Below, piece after piece: positions 42,371 to 51,700 of a stretch of DNA of 64,000 nt; positions within the stretch are counted from its first letter, which is position 1; every line of letters begins with the position of its first letter. The DNA comes from Aplectana chamaeleonis (taxonomy: Eukaryota > Nematoda > Chromadorea > Rhabditida > Cosmocercidae). The position numbers and the translations under genes were made by a program. Where the stretch lies: NCBI GenBank assembly GCA_029168955.1, contig JAPDOI010000020.1:1520501-1584500 (forward strand), given 5' to 3'. A model generated the notes under the pieces. It made no database searches, was not told the origin of the DNA, and was given only the letters and a program-made list of their open reading frames with translations.

Positions 42371-43200
42371 AGCTAGTTATGGGCGATTTATTATGGCCCT
42401 TTATGAATACATTGAGAGACATGACCTGAATTCGTGTGCTTTTGAGTAGCATTCCCTAGCTCTTTATTTGACGCCATTCGTTTTTCTAAGCATATGACGT
42501 TTGTCTCGAATGGATTCTTCCGGGTTTCATCGGACGTAATTAGTCCGTCTTCCCGTTCATCTCCCTTTACTAAATGACGTTTCTCCATGGCTCGACCCAG
42601 GTTTTTGGGGAAAGGGACTTCACCTCATGCTCCATTCCAGGTGACATCTAGTCCACATCTGTGAGGCCCGGAGTTCGCCCCTAATCCGGAGTGGATTGGA
42701 TCTGGGAAAGAATTGGAGGCCCCCATCCCCCCCCCTTCTAGCTTCTGTTCCTTGTTTTCCGTGTACTTCCCAATAAAGCTGTAGCCTCTTCTTCATCGTG
42801 TATTCTCCTTCTTCCACTTCTAATCTGCTGAGAAGCAGCAGGAGCAGCTCCTCCTCCCCGAAAAACACTCCACATCCGATTGAATTCTTCCACACCCGCA
42901 TATGCTCGCGGATTTTTGCAGCCAGCTTCACGTTCCGGATTTGCTAAACCTGTCCCGCTTACATGGGCTGGACCCAACCCACATGGGTAAAGTCTTAGTG
43001 AGCTGTTTTGGGCTCTGAGCCGGAAAACGGGTTTGTTCTCACCTTCTCAATTTGTGGACGAAAACAATCTGTAAGGTAGGTAGGCGTGTGACTTTTCTCG
43101 TGATGTGATCCAGCTTTTTCGAATCCAGGAGTTTCCTTCTTGCGGAGTTCTTTTCTAATTTTTTGACGACTTTATCCTTCGTTCTCAGGAGTTGACGAAC
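42371..43200. other. Unassigned sequence with a possible minus-strand 3' end signal
   Basis: Minus-strand open frames at 42620-42931 and 42738-42977 overlap in two frames and contain low-complexity Leu and Glu runs. An AATAAA on plus lies at about 42772. I see no domain, splice pattern or repeat membership, so no gene is called. Confidence 0.25.
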
Positions 43201-44290
43201 AAGCTAACTGCAAGTTGAGCGCAAGTTGCTTGAAGGCTAAGTAATTAACATGCTTTTACTAATCATGTCATGTTACTTTGCGCAGAATGAAGTCGCATGC
43301 AACATGGAACACATAGAGAACAATATTCTTGCGAGATGAACACATTACTCAGGAACTTTCGACTAAGTTGTCAGCAAATCACGTGCAAGTTAACGGGGGG
43401 GAAGGCTCCGCACGACTTACAGCGCTCTTTTCGCATGTAACTTGTTGCCTTATTTTTTCGTATTTTTTGCAAACTTCGAACATTATGTGCTGGAAAAACT
43501 GCTTGCAGGATATAAACGCAGTTAATTACGTGAACCTTTCAAGTAACTTGAACTAAGTTGTTCTCGCAGTAAGTCGCATGCAACATGGAACACATAGAGA
43601 ACAATATTCTTGCGAGATAACAGTGCGCCGGAAGAACTAAGGTTGCTGGTAACTTTTTAGGAGGTTTCTGAGCAGTGTTTTAAGCTTACAGGGAACCTGT
43701 TTCTCTCTTTAGCTCATGTATGCTGGAGTTTAGACTTGCGTGTAACGTAAAAGTATAGACGTTACAAGTTACTTGCAAGCTAAACGCAAGGTTTTATGCA
43801 GAGGTTGCAACCCGTCTTCACTTCATATTTTATTCAAATTGAAACGTAGGATTTTTTCCAGTAAGCCGGTGTTAAGAGCTTTTGATCAAGCTGCCCATCT
43901 TTTAGGCGCAAGTTGCCTGCAAGCTATTTCTGTTGTGTTTATATAGCATTCAACTTGTTTTGTAATTTATGTTACGTGCTAGCTTGAAGTTCACAAACAA
44001 CATAAAATAATGGCGAAACAAGTTATTTGCAAGGTAGTTGCTACACGTGGGTTATGTCTTCGGGTACCCAGGTGATATGCTTGCAAACTACAAAAACTAC
44101 AGGCTTCAGGCGACTTACGTCATCACTTGTTTAATTCATTTTTTTGATGTTACAAGCACGTTCAACGTTCTTACAAATTAAAAAATATGAAAATAATCAC
44201 AAAATAGGTTTCGTTCAAATACGAACGCAGTAAGTTACCCGAATCATACAAGCAACTTACGCTGAAGTCGCAGGTAACTTGTTCGCAAGG
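43200..44290. repeat. Dispersed CAAGTTACTTGCAAG-type repeat
   Basis: ACAAGTTACTTGCAAGCT (43760), CAAGTTATTTGCAAGG (44028), CAGGTAACTTGTTCGCAAGG (about 44270) and GCAAGTTGCCTGCAAGCT (43908) share the CAAGTTACTTG core with 965-2115 and 16.1-17.5 kb. AGTCGCATGCAACATGGAAC occurs twice (43290, 43571). No gene. Confidence 0.55.
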
Positions 44291-44294
44291 TTAT

Positions 44295-44976
44295 TAAGAA
44301 AAACGTTTTAGGCGACCCACAAGGGAACTACTTTTAGTCAGCCTGGCCATTCAGGATGAAATGCACTTTTCTGAAGCAATTTGGGATGTAGAATTTGAGT
44401 ATGCTCTTCAAAGCTGCCTAAAACAACTCTGTAAAAAGTTATAGGCGTTTTTTAAAGTCTCGCGGCAAGGTAATGGTCAACAGGGAATCTTTATGGTGTT
44501 TCGATTTTTTTCGGAATCCTTTCAAAACTTGTATGCAGGGGTGATCTAGGATGTTGAACGCGAATTTCGGGCCCGTTTGTCGAAATTTAGAGGTTAACTG
44601 TAGGTTACGGTAGGTGCTATGCCATTTAGGGTAAAAACCCACCCAAATAATTCGCAAATTGAAAAATGAACAACGAGTTCTTATTCGGCACCCCGAATGA
44701 CCTACGCATTAAAAATTTTGAGTCAAATCCGAGACTTTGCCCAGCGTATCGTATACCCACCTTAATCTACCGTAAGCTGTAAAAAATAGATAAAAGGACC
44801 TCAGATTCGTGTTGTGCTCTTCAAATAATCCCTAGGGAAACATTTTGAGCCACTTCTATCGTAGCATTCCGGAAATCGCATTTAGCCTAAAAATCTACCC
44901 CGATGGGAAATTTTGATCGAAATGAGTCAAAAACTTTGAAAACATTACAATTAAACCTCGATTTTGGGATCAGCAC
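44295..44976. repeat. R1 copy c, left part (continues at 47326)
   Basis: R1 end CTACTTTTAGTCAGCCTGG at about 44320, then the R1 interior in usual order: GTGATCTAGGATGTTGAACG, GGTTACGGTAGGTGCTATGC, ACCTACGCATTAAAAATTTT. It breaks off at the hAT-like element and resumes with CCTAAAGAACCCCCAGG at 47326. Confidence 0.75.
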
Positions 44977-45206
44977 CAGGGATGTGCGGAATTTTCTGTT
45001 TTCTGTTTTCTGCCCATTTTTGGCCATTTTTTTCTGTTTTCTGTTTTCTGTAAAATTAGGCACAAATTGGACAGAAAACAGAAAAAATTGTGTACCTCGA
45101 TTTGCAGTAGGACTTTCCTAGAAAAAAGTGGCCGGATTTATTGAAGCTAAGCCGATGGGGTGAGGGTGTACTTCTTTGCAGTTGTACCACGCTATACACT
45201 TTTATC

Positions 45207-45293
45207 TGCTGTAGTGGTTATCCATAAGGGCACGTGTGACGTGGTGGGAGGAAACGGTGCTGTTCGCTGTACACGGGCGGGTTCGATCCTCGC
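45207..45293 (+). ncRNA. tRNA-like internal promoter and T-arm (SINE- or tRNA-pseudogene-like)
   Basis: TGCTGTAGTGG (45207-45217) resembles a Pol III box A and GGTTCGATCC (45280-45289) is a perfect box B. The latter sits in a T-arm of 5 bp (GCGGG / CTCGC, 45277-45293) with a normal 7-base loop. The distance between boxes is about 62 bp, longer than in class I tRNAs, and I cannot close an acceptor stem (CGAGGTG has no partner upstream). A tRNA-derived SINE head or decayed long-variable-arm tRNA fits best. Confidence 0.45.
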
Positions 45294-45419
45294 CGAGGTG
45301 AACCAAACCAACCAACCCTCCGGGGTCCTTCGATTGGTCACAGATTCATGTAGAGAGATGAAGGCACTCATTGGGAAGTCGACTGCCCCTGCAAGCCACT
45401 AAATAAGCACGAAACCCAT

Positions 45420-45990
45420 TCCTCTGAGAAAATTTGCCGCGTCAGTGCCAGGAAAGTACCGCGATCCTCGACTGTGCTGCGATAGTTCCGCGATAGTTCC
45501 GCAGCGGCTCCGTGATCAGGCGATTCTGCTGCCGTGTCTTCAGCCTCAACATCGCCGCGATAGTACCGCAGCGGCTCCGCGTTAGAACCGCGTGGATGCA
45601 GCAGCGAACCCGCGTGGAGTACGATGTATTGTCCTGTGTGGTAAAACGAAACTGTGGCCGGATAAATATACCTAATTTCGAGGTACATTCCGTATTTCCT
45701 TGTGCGCCAAAGCGGCGGTAAGCTCCGTCCTTATCAGACAAAGGATGAAACGACCACAGGTGCGAATTTTCGTTCTTACAATTAGACCCCCCCCCTAGTT
45801 GTCTCATAATTCTTAAATAACTTCATATCAGACATTCTTTCGAAGCCGCTGCCGCGTTATCGCGGAGCCGATGCGGCACTGTCGGGTCCCCGCTGCGGCT
45901 CCGCGGTAGTGCCGCCACGGCTTCGCGCTAGTGCCTTTTCGGTGCCTGTACTCGCCAAAGCGGCACTATCGCGGGGCCGCAGCGGCAATT
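45420..45990. repeat. GC-rich minisatellite, GTACCGCAGCGGCTCCGCG units
   Basis: Inside hAT-like element 1. CGATAGTTCCGCAGCGGCTC, CGATAGTACCGCAGCGGCTC and TAGTGCCGCCACGGCTTCGC are variants of one ~25-bp unit, with inverted copies at 45850-45990 (CGCGGAGCCGATGCGGCACT). Open frames here are artefacts. Confidence 0.6.
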
Positions 45991-46539
45991 TCTCTCAGAG
46001 TCAAGCCTCTACGAATACGACTTTGAGTGAGCTGCGCATCCCAGTAGGGAATCATGAAGCCGATTCCTTATCTTTATCTTATAGTGGATACTCTTACCCA
46101 GAGGTTTTTTGTTGGCGAATCCCTCAGAGGTAACGCAAAGCAGTCAAGTGAAAGGAAAACTGCAATGTGACTCTATACTAACAAGTATAAGCCATAATAC
46201 TACTTTACCCCACTATTCATACCCGCTCCCCAGCGTACCCGCTTTTGTGGAGTGGGGTAATGTTGGCCCCAACTGTGCCATGCGCGCTAAACTCTAAACA
46301 CGTGTTTTAATTCACTGCAACGCAGATGGCACAAAATTCAATTAAGAGTTAGAGAGATTCTTGGCGCAGTGAAGCGCCTTCAAAGGTGACTTGAAGTCAC
46401 TTTCAAGGATGGGCCTCGAAATGCCGAGTGAGCACTCATTGCAAAGGAGCGCCTTCTATACCCTTCGGTTAGTTTTTTCTGAGCATGATACTGATACCAG
46501 AAAAGAACTCGTCAATGATTGACAAGTTTCACCGTGTAA

Positions 46540-46800
46540 AATTTGAGCGGGCGGATCGCTGGCTATCAAAGCGGTGGCGGGCGGATCGCTGGCTGGTTGC
46601 GGGGGGATCACCGCTATAGAGCTTGCCGGCGATCCACCCGCTAGCGTGATCAACTTTCCCAGGTGCCGCTATCCGCCCTCCAAAACGCAGCGTACCGCCC
46701 GCGGAGACAACGAAAGGCAACGATCCGACCGGCGAGGCCACGATTAGCAGCGATCCGCCCGCGACTTGCTGGCGTACCGCCCGCAGAGGCCTTGATTGCC
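46540..46800. repeat. GC-rich minisatellite, GGGCGGATCGCTGGC units in inverted halves
   Basis: Inside hAT-like element 1. GCGGGCGGATCGCTGGCTAT and GGCGGGCGGATCGCTGGC on the left face CAGCGATCCGCCCGC and AGCGTACCGCCCGCGG on the right, a loose palindrome. Confidence 0.6.
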
Positions 46801-47325
46801 AGCGGTCAGTCCGCACCTATTGTCTGAGTATACTCTAACGGCACAGGCGCGCGGTACGGGCGTGACTTTCAGCTCTGTGGAGTAGTACAGTGTTCAAACC
46901 AGCAGTTATCCCACAATCAGTGTTAAAATATGTACACTAAGGAACGGAAAGCTGGCTCCGACTTCAATACGTACTCCTTGTACAGACATATGTATTGAGC
47001 TTCTAATAGAGTAATCGAGCTATTTTGCATTTGAAAAGGAAGATTCGATGAACATTTGTCATCTCATCGCACTCATAATCTGCATATCTTAAACATCTAT
47101 ACTTTTTGCTCTGGCCAACTGTAAGGTTTTGAAAATTCAATGAAAGTGAGCATAGATCACTCAAAAAATGTTTAAAAAAAGTTGAATGTTTTGAAAAATT
47201 CGTTTTTCGTTTAAAGTACGCTGAACACCCTTTATTGATTTTTGAAAATTTTCTGTTTTCTGTCAAACTAGATTTTCTGTTTTCTGTTTCAAAAAATATT
47301 TTTTCCGCACATCCCTGATCAGCAC

Positions 47326-47420
47326 CCTAAAGAACCCCCAGGTCAAGTTTTAAGTCAAAACTGAAACATTTTTCCTACACCATTTGGAATGGCCATTCTT
47401 ACTGGTACTAGTTTCTTTGT
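47326..47420. repeat. R1 copy c, right part
   Basis: CCTAAAGAACCCCCAGGTCA and AAGTCAAAACTGAAACATTT continue the R1 copy interrupted at 44976. The matching uninterrupted sequence is at about 51600-51660 and 60045-60095. Confidence 0.7.
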
Positions 47421-48380
47421 AAGTAACTTGTTTTGTCTAATTTTATGTCTCATACAGGTTCAACGTTCCTATGTTTCATAGTTGCTCTCTAGACAAACGC
47501 GGTTAGTCACCCGAAGCATGCAAGCATCTTCCACATAACTTGCATGTAAGTTGTTCTGGAGCTCCACAATTTTGAATAGAATTTACGGCTTTTGCTGTTA
47601 GAATCTGGGTAAACTTTCCTCAGCCTCCCTGCCGTTAGTGCTGAGCCGAGTCTTTTCACCTAAATGCTTTTGCCTACTTTCACGCCTTTTTTCTACCTTT
47701 CGTGTCAATAGCTGCACTCTCTCTACTTTTTTTCATTCCAGGTTTTCGAAGGGCAAGTGTCCCTAAAGAGCTAGAAGAGAAAAAATCGTTTAAATTGTGC
47801 ACTCTGAAGTGTTCTGAACAAAAAGTTAGCCGGAAGGATTAGGTTCGTCACTAGCGACTTACCGCTTTATAAAGATATTCCTACCAAAGAAATGGACTTT
47901 GAGCGCCCAAAACAGCTCTTTAATCATGGCGCCCTCTTGGTTTTTCTGCTAGCTCTATTTGTCTATTTGTCTGCCGTGTAGCCCAGATAGCCAATCAGTC
48001 TATTCTGCCCGTAATTGCAGACGTGACAGCCGGCCCTAGCGCGTCCATGTTTAGCTCCAGTGGCCTCTAATGAAAGTTTTTTTTATGAAATTTCGATTTC
48101 CCCGGATGAGACAGGGTGAGGCTATCCCAATTTTTTGGTCGAAAGGTGGTCGACTGAATCCATTCTTCGTGCTCTCCACATTTTCATCAAGAAGATTATT
48201 TTCATTGTTTTTTATTCTCCTCCCGGACGTTCTCTGCCTCCTATTTCACTTACACTGATGAAGCCTGTCACTGGATTCTTCGGTAGCCTTTTCAAAATCC
48301 TGAAGAATAAGAGAGCTGCTCAGTAGGGGGAAGATTCGTAGAATTTCGTTGGGGTCAGAAGTTTGTCTTGATATACATAT
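47421..48380. other. Unassigned sequence
   Basis: Starts with more CAAGTAACTTG-like motifs (GTAAGTAACTTGTTTTG near 47420, ACTTGCATGTAAGTTG near 47538). The remainder has no repeat or gene I can support. Confidence 0.35.
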
Positions 48381-48453
48381 CTAAAGGCATGGTTCACAAT
48401 AAAAAAATTTGCACATTTTTTTTGGCAAAAACGTAAGCATTGTGTCCTTCTAA

Positions 48454-48577
48454 GGTCTAGTGCATACTTTCCGCGACGCGTGACAGTGACAGTGCATATC
48501 AGCAATATCGATTTTCGGTCGATTTTCATAGCAAACACTACGTCTCGTCGCCCGTCAAGGGAAGTATGCACTAGGCC
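48454..48577. mobile_element. Harbinger-like MITE, GGTCTAGTGCATACTT ends
   Basis: GGTCTAGTGCATACTTTCC and GGGAAGTATGCACTAGGCC are inverted. TAA lies on both sides. The interior TATCGATTTTCGGTCGATTT resembles 19339-19462. A 167-codon minus frame (48320-48823) runs straight through this insertion and is therefore spurious. Confidence 0.78.
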
Positions 48578-48999
48578 TAAGTAGGGTGAGAACGGAAGTA
48601 CGACAAAAAACGGCCAGGAAGTGGGTGAAAACCTCGTGGACCAGCCAACCCATTGAATCATCGCCCCGCCCACGTCACGTAACAGCTGTCCTGCGTCCGT
48701 TTCACAAAAGGAACAGTTGCCGATTTCCGAAGATTCTTCATCATGAAAGATTCGAAAATCCAAGCATCTGCATTGGCCCATCTCAATTTTTAATAACTTT
48801 TTGGTACAAGAAACAGAAAGCAAAGTCTTTTACCTAAGAATTTCGAAGCACAAAACCAATCCTGACGTTAGGTTCTACGCTTTGTCTGCAGTCTCTTGAA
48901 ACACACTAAACAGGCGGAATTAAATATTTTGGAGGCTTCCTTAAACAGTCTTTCCTTGACATTTGAGAGTTTTATGGGGACTTTCTCTTATTGACCTCC

Positions 49000-49518
49000 T
49001 CTGAATTTGAGAGATAGCCGCGAAGTAGCCGCAAAATGCCTGCTTGCCGCGTGATAGCCGCCAATTATTGCTCGCCGCGAAGTTGCCGCGAAATAGCCGC
49101 TGAATAATGCTCACCGCGAAATAGCCGCCAAATAATGCTCGCCGCGAATTAGCCGAGAAATAATGCTCTCCGGGTAGATATACGGCGCATCCCAGAGGGA
49201 TGACTCAGATGTCAACACCTTTGTCGGTTCAAATACCCACGTTTGAGGTACTTATACCTCGTTCACCCTCTGAAGGCCCCGCCCAACGGCTGGCGGCTCC
49301 GAATGGCAACTCGGGGGCCGGCGACGGTCGCGTGTTTGTTACTTTTGGTTACTTCTAGTTACTTCTCGGTTATATGTCGGCTATTTCTCGGCTACTTTTT
49401 GTCCGTATCGTGAGAAGCCGAGGAATAGCCGCGAAATAGCCCGGGAACTAGTCTAAAAGGAGCCGTTGTGGAGCCTGGTGGGCTATTTCGCGGCCATTTC
49501 TTGGTCAAAACTCTCAGA
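49000..49518. mobile_element. GCCGCGAAATAGCC-type element
   Basis: CTCTGAATTTGAGAGATAGC at the left and GGTCAAAACTCTCAGAG at the right belong to the CTCTGAGAGTTTTGGCC family. The left third is a tandem array of CGCGAAATAGCCGC + AATAATGCTC units of about 40 bp. The right third ends in the hairpin AGGAGCCGTTGTGGAGCCT. The centre carries the SL1-like sequence at 49226-49247. Confidence 0.65.
49226..49247 (+). other. SL1-like 22-mer followed by GTACTT, copy 1
   Basis: GGTTCAAATACCCACGTTTG plus AG matches the C. elegans SL1 leader at 19 of 22 positions (differences at 5, 8 and 15) and is followed by GTACTT, where SL RNA has its splice donor. GAGGTA-CTTA-TACCTC forms a perfect 6-bp hairpin over the junction. 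No Sm site (AATTTTTGG-like) follows within 100 bases, so a working SL RNA gene is unlikely. A second copy is at 59618-59639. Confidence 0.4.
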
Positions 49519-49591
49519 GGCTACTTCGTAGACTTACGTTTTCAAAAACCTTAGAATTAAGAAATCGGTTTTTTATCGTGAACACTGCCAT

Positions 49592-50040
49592 TTAAGCCCG
49601 GCCCCGGATGTTGGTATTTCAAGCGTCTAATCCCCTAAATCCGTTTTTGCGAAGTTTTATTGATGCGAAACTCTTTGCCACCGTTTTTTCCTCGAACTGG
49701 GGTTATTTTCGTGATTTAATTGGCTGCCATTTTATTGCTGCGCACGTTCTTCGTGGCTAATTAGCCGGCAGATCCCGTACTAGGCCGGAGGCAGAACTTT
49801 CCTCTATTCCAACTAATTTTTACCCTCTAGGGGGGTAGGAGGCTTCATATCCAAATGAATGTAATCCTGACAAGTTCCTCATGTCGTTGCAGCGTTAAGT
49901 AGCTGGCCGGAGGTACTTGAAATGCAATCCTCTGACGCTGTATTCTTGAAAAAACATTCACGGCAGCAGGCTAGGGGCTAAATTGTGGATTTTCCATGTA
50001 ACCCAAGTCTGAACCGGGTTTATCGCTACTGATTCACACA
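49592..50040. other. Unassigned sequence
   Basis: No gene or shared repeat recognised. Confidence 0.3.
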
Positions 50041-50840
50041 TAACCTATGATTTGGGACTGACAAGGAAGCTACATATAGTCTAGGGATGTGCGAAAAATT
50101 TCGAAACCGAAAAACGAATTTTCTCTTGTCAAGATTTGGAAGAATGCTTCGCTCCATTACGCTACGCAGTAAAAATGCACTTGTTTTCATTTTTCGTTTT
50201 TTTTTGGTTTTTTTTTTTCACTTTTTTTTGAAAAATCTATACCAAAAACATCAAAAAATTTCCGTCATTTGGATGGTCTCCAGATGGCCTTCCTGCACCA
50301 GAAAATTTGGTCTCGGAACGATAATCTTCATTTTTCGATTTCTCGTTTTCGAAATGTTTTTGCACATCCCTATTTTAGTCAGCCTGGTCATTCCGGAAGA
50401 GTTGTACCATTCTGGAACCATTTTAGTCGCAGAGTTCGAGTATGCTCTTCGCAGCTGCCCAAAATCACTTCGAAAAACGTGATGGGCGTTTTACAAAGCC
50501 TTGCGGCAAGGTAAGGGTATACCCACCAAGGTGGAATTTTTAGAGTGTTTTGAATTTTTTTTCAAATTTCTCTCAAAACTTGCGTGTAGGGGTAATCTAG
50601 GATGGTGAAGACGAATCTTTGTCCCGCTTGTTGGGCTTCTGAGGTTTACTGTGGGTTACGGTAGTTGCTATGGAATTCAGGGGGAAAACCTACCTTGACA
50701 ATTTGAAAATCTACGAATTAACGCCACATTCGTGTTCAGCACCCCGAGTAACCCCCGCATACAAATTCTGAGTCAAATCCGAGACTTAGACCAGACTACC
50801 GTGTACCAACCGTAATCTACCGTGATTTGTCGAAAATCGA
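50041..50840. repeat. R1 copy d, first part, interrupted by a hAT-like element
   Basis: GGACTGACAAGGAAGCTAC, then, after the insertion, TTTTAGTCAGCCTGGTCATT and the R1 interior (GGGGTAATCTAGGATGGTGA, GTGGGTTACGGTAGTTGCTA, CCGTGTACCAACCGTAATCT). Continues at 51408. Confidence 0.75.
50082..50372. mobile_element. hAT-like non-autonomous element 3 (291 bp)
   Basis: TAGGGATGTGCGAAAAATTT at the left, GTTTTTGCACATCCCTA at the right, inverted, with AACGAAAATGAA/TTTCGTTTT-type subterminal repeats. Flanks ATATAGTC and TTTTAGTC agree at 6 of 8 positions. R1 copy c shows the empty site CTACTTTTAGTCAGCC. An older insertion than the other two, judging by the decayed duplication. Confidence 0.82.
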
Positions 50841-51399
50841 GGCATGTGGATCGAATCCACACCGCGGGTGTGGCTGAGGAGCAGTTTGGCTTGCACACGC
50901 GAAGCGCGCGACGGAAAAACGCTAGGAGCGCGCGTCGTCCTTGGGGCACGTGAGCCGAGGGCCCTAAAAAAAAGTAGTTGCAGTTCCATTTTAGCCGTTC
51001 CCCTTTATCATTTTTTTTGCATTTTGTTCATGTTGTTGTTGTTGTGTCAGACGTAGGGTCGGCGTCGGAGTCAATATCGTCATCTCCCATTGCGCTCCGA
51101 GAAGCAAACAAAAAAAATTCTAAAACAATTTATAAAAAAGTGCGGATTGCACTGAAACGATAGTATGAGAAGCATTGCATCTAAAAAAACGCATTTTAAA
51201 CAAAAAACATAAACGAAATGCGAAAAAAATGATAAAGAGTGATGGTTTAAATCGAACAACAACTACTTTTTTTGAGGTCCGTCGGTTAACGCGCGCCAAG
51301 GACGACGCGCTCGCGCAACGTTTTTCCGTCGCGCACATCGCGTGTGCCAGCCGAACTGCTCCTTAGCCACTCCCGCGGTGTGGATTCGATCCACATGCC
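50841..51399. mobile_element. Palindromic element with 8-bp duplication and T-arm-like ends
   Basis: GGCATGTGGATCGAATCCAC at the left is perfectly inverted at the right (GTGGATTCGATCCACATGCC), and the arms continue through CACCGCGGG to about 165 bp (GACGACGCGCTC, AAAAAAAGTAGTTG). Perfect target duplication AAAATCGA (50833-50840, 51400-51407) in R1 copy d. The tip GTGGATTCGATCCAC is itself a 5-bp stem with a TTCGA loop, like a tRNA T-arm. Superfamily open: 8-bp duplication and GG start would fit hAT or Merlin. Confidence 0.88.
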
Positions 51400-51407
51400 A
51401 AAATCGA

Positions 51408-51700
51408 CAAAGGACCTCAGATTCCTACTGAGTACTCCAAATGACCCTTAGAGAAAGATTTTGAGCTGCATGTACCGTGGCATTCCGGAAATCGTCGAAA
51501 GTCGCGTTTTGGCCAAAGAAAATTCCAACTTTGGGAAGCCTAGAACGAAATGAGCCTAAAACATGGAAAAACTGACAAAAAAACCTCAGATTCGTTATCA
51601 ACAACTCAAAGGACCCCCATGGGAAAGTTTTAAGTCAAACTGAAACATTTTCACAAACCCTTTCAGAGCCCCCCAAATTGATACATATAAGTAAACACTC
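51408..51700. repeat. R1 copy d, last part
   Basis: CAAAGGACCTCAGATTCCTA, GGCATTCCGGAAATCGTCGA and AAGTTTTAAGTCAAACTGAA continue R1 after the insertion. Confidence 0.7.

Larger units (their letters stand above)
44977..47317. mobile_element. hAT-like non-autonomous element 1 with 8-bp target duplication
   Basis: Inverted ends CAGGGATGTGCGG (44977) and CCGCACATCCCTG (47317), then TTTTCTGTTTTCTG-type subterminal repeats on both sides. A perfect 8-bp duplication ATCAGCAC flanks it (44969-44976, 47318-47325). R1 copies without the insertion show the empty site. No transposase is found in the 2.3 kb. The interior holds tRNA-like sequence (45207-45293) and two GC-rich repeat blocks. Confidence 0.92.
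48385..49591. mobile_element. TTAA-type element with two nested insertions
   Basis: AGGCATGGTTCACAATAAAA at the left is inverted at the right (TTTTTTATCGTGAACACTGCC). Flanks CTAA and TTAA. It contains the Harbinger-like MITE 48454-48577 and the GCCGCGAAATAGCC element at 49000-49518. Confidence 0.6.

Noticed and set aside
42620..42977. Minus frames 42620-42931 and 42738-42977 as remains of a retroelement.
   Set aside because: They overlap in two frames, show low-complexity Leu and Glu runs, and lack any reverse transcriptase, protease or zinc-knuckle motif.
48320..48823. The longest open frame in the window, 167 codons on minus.
   Set aside because: It runs through a TTAA element end and a complete Harbinger-like MITE with its target duplication, so the frame was created by insertions. 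No domain is recognisable.
49226..49330. A functional SL RNA gene.
   Set aside because: No Sm-binding site or third stem-loop follows the leader-like sequence within the expected 100 bases, and similarity between the two copies also extends upstream of the would-be transcription start.
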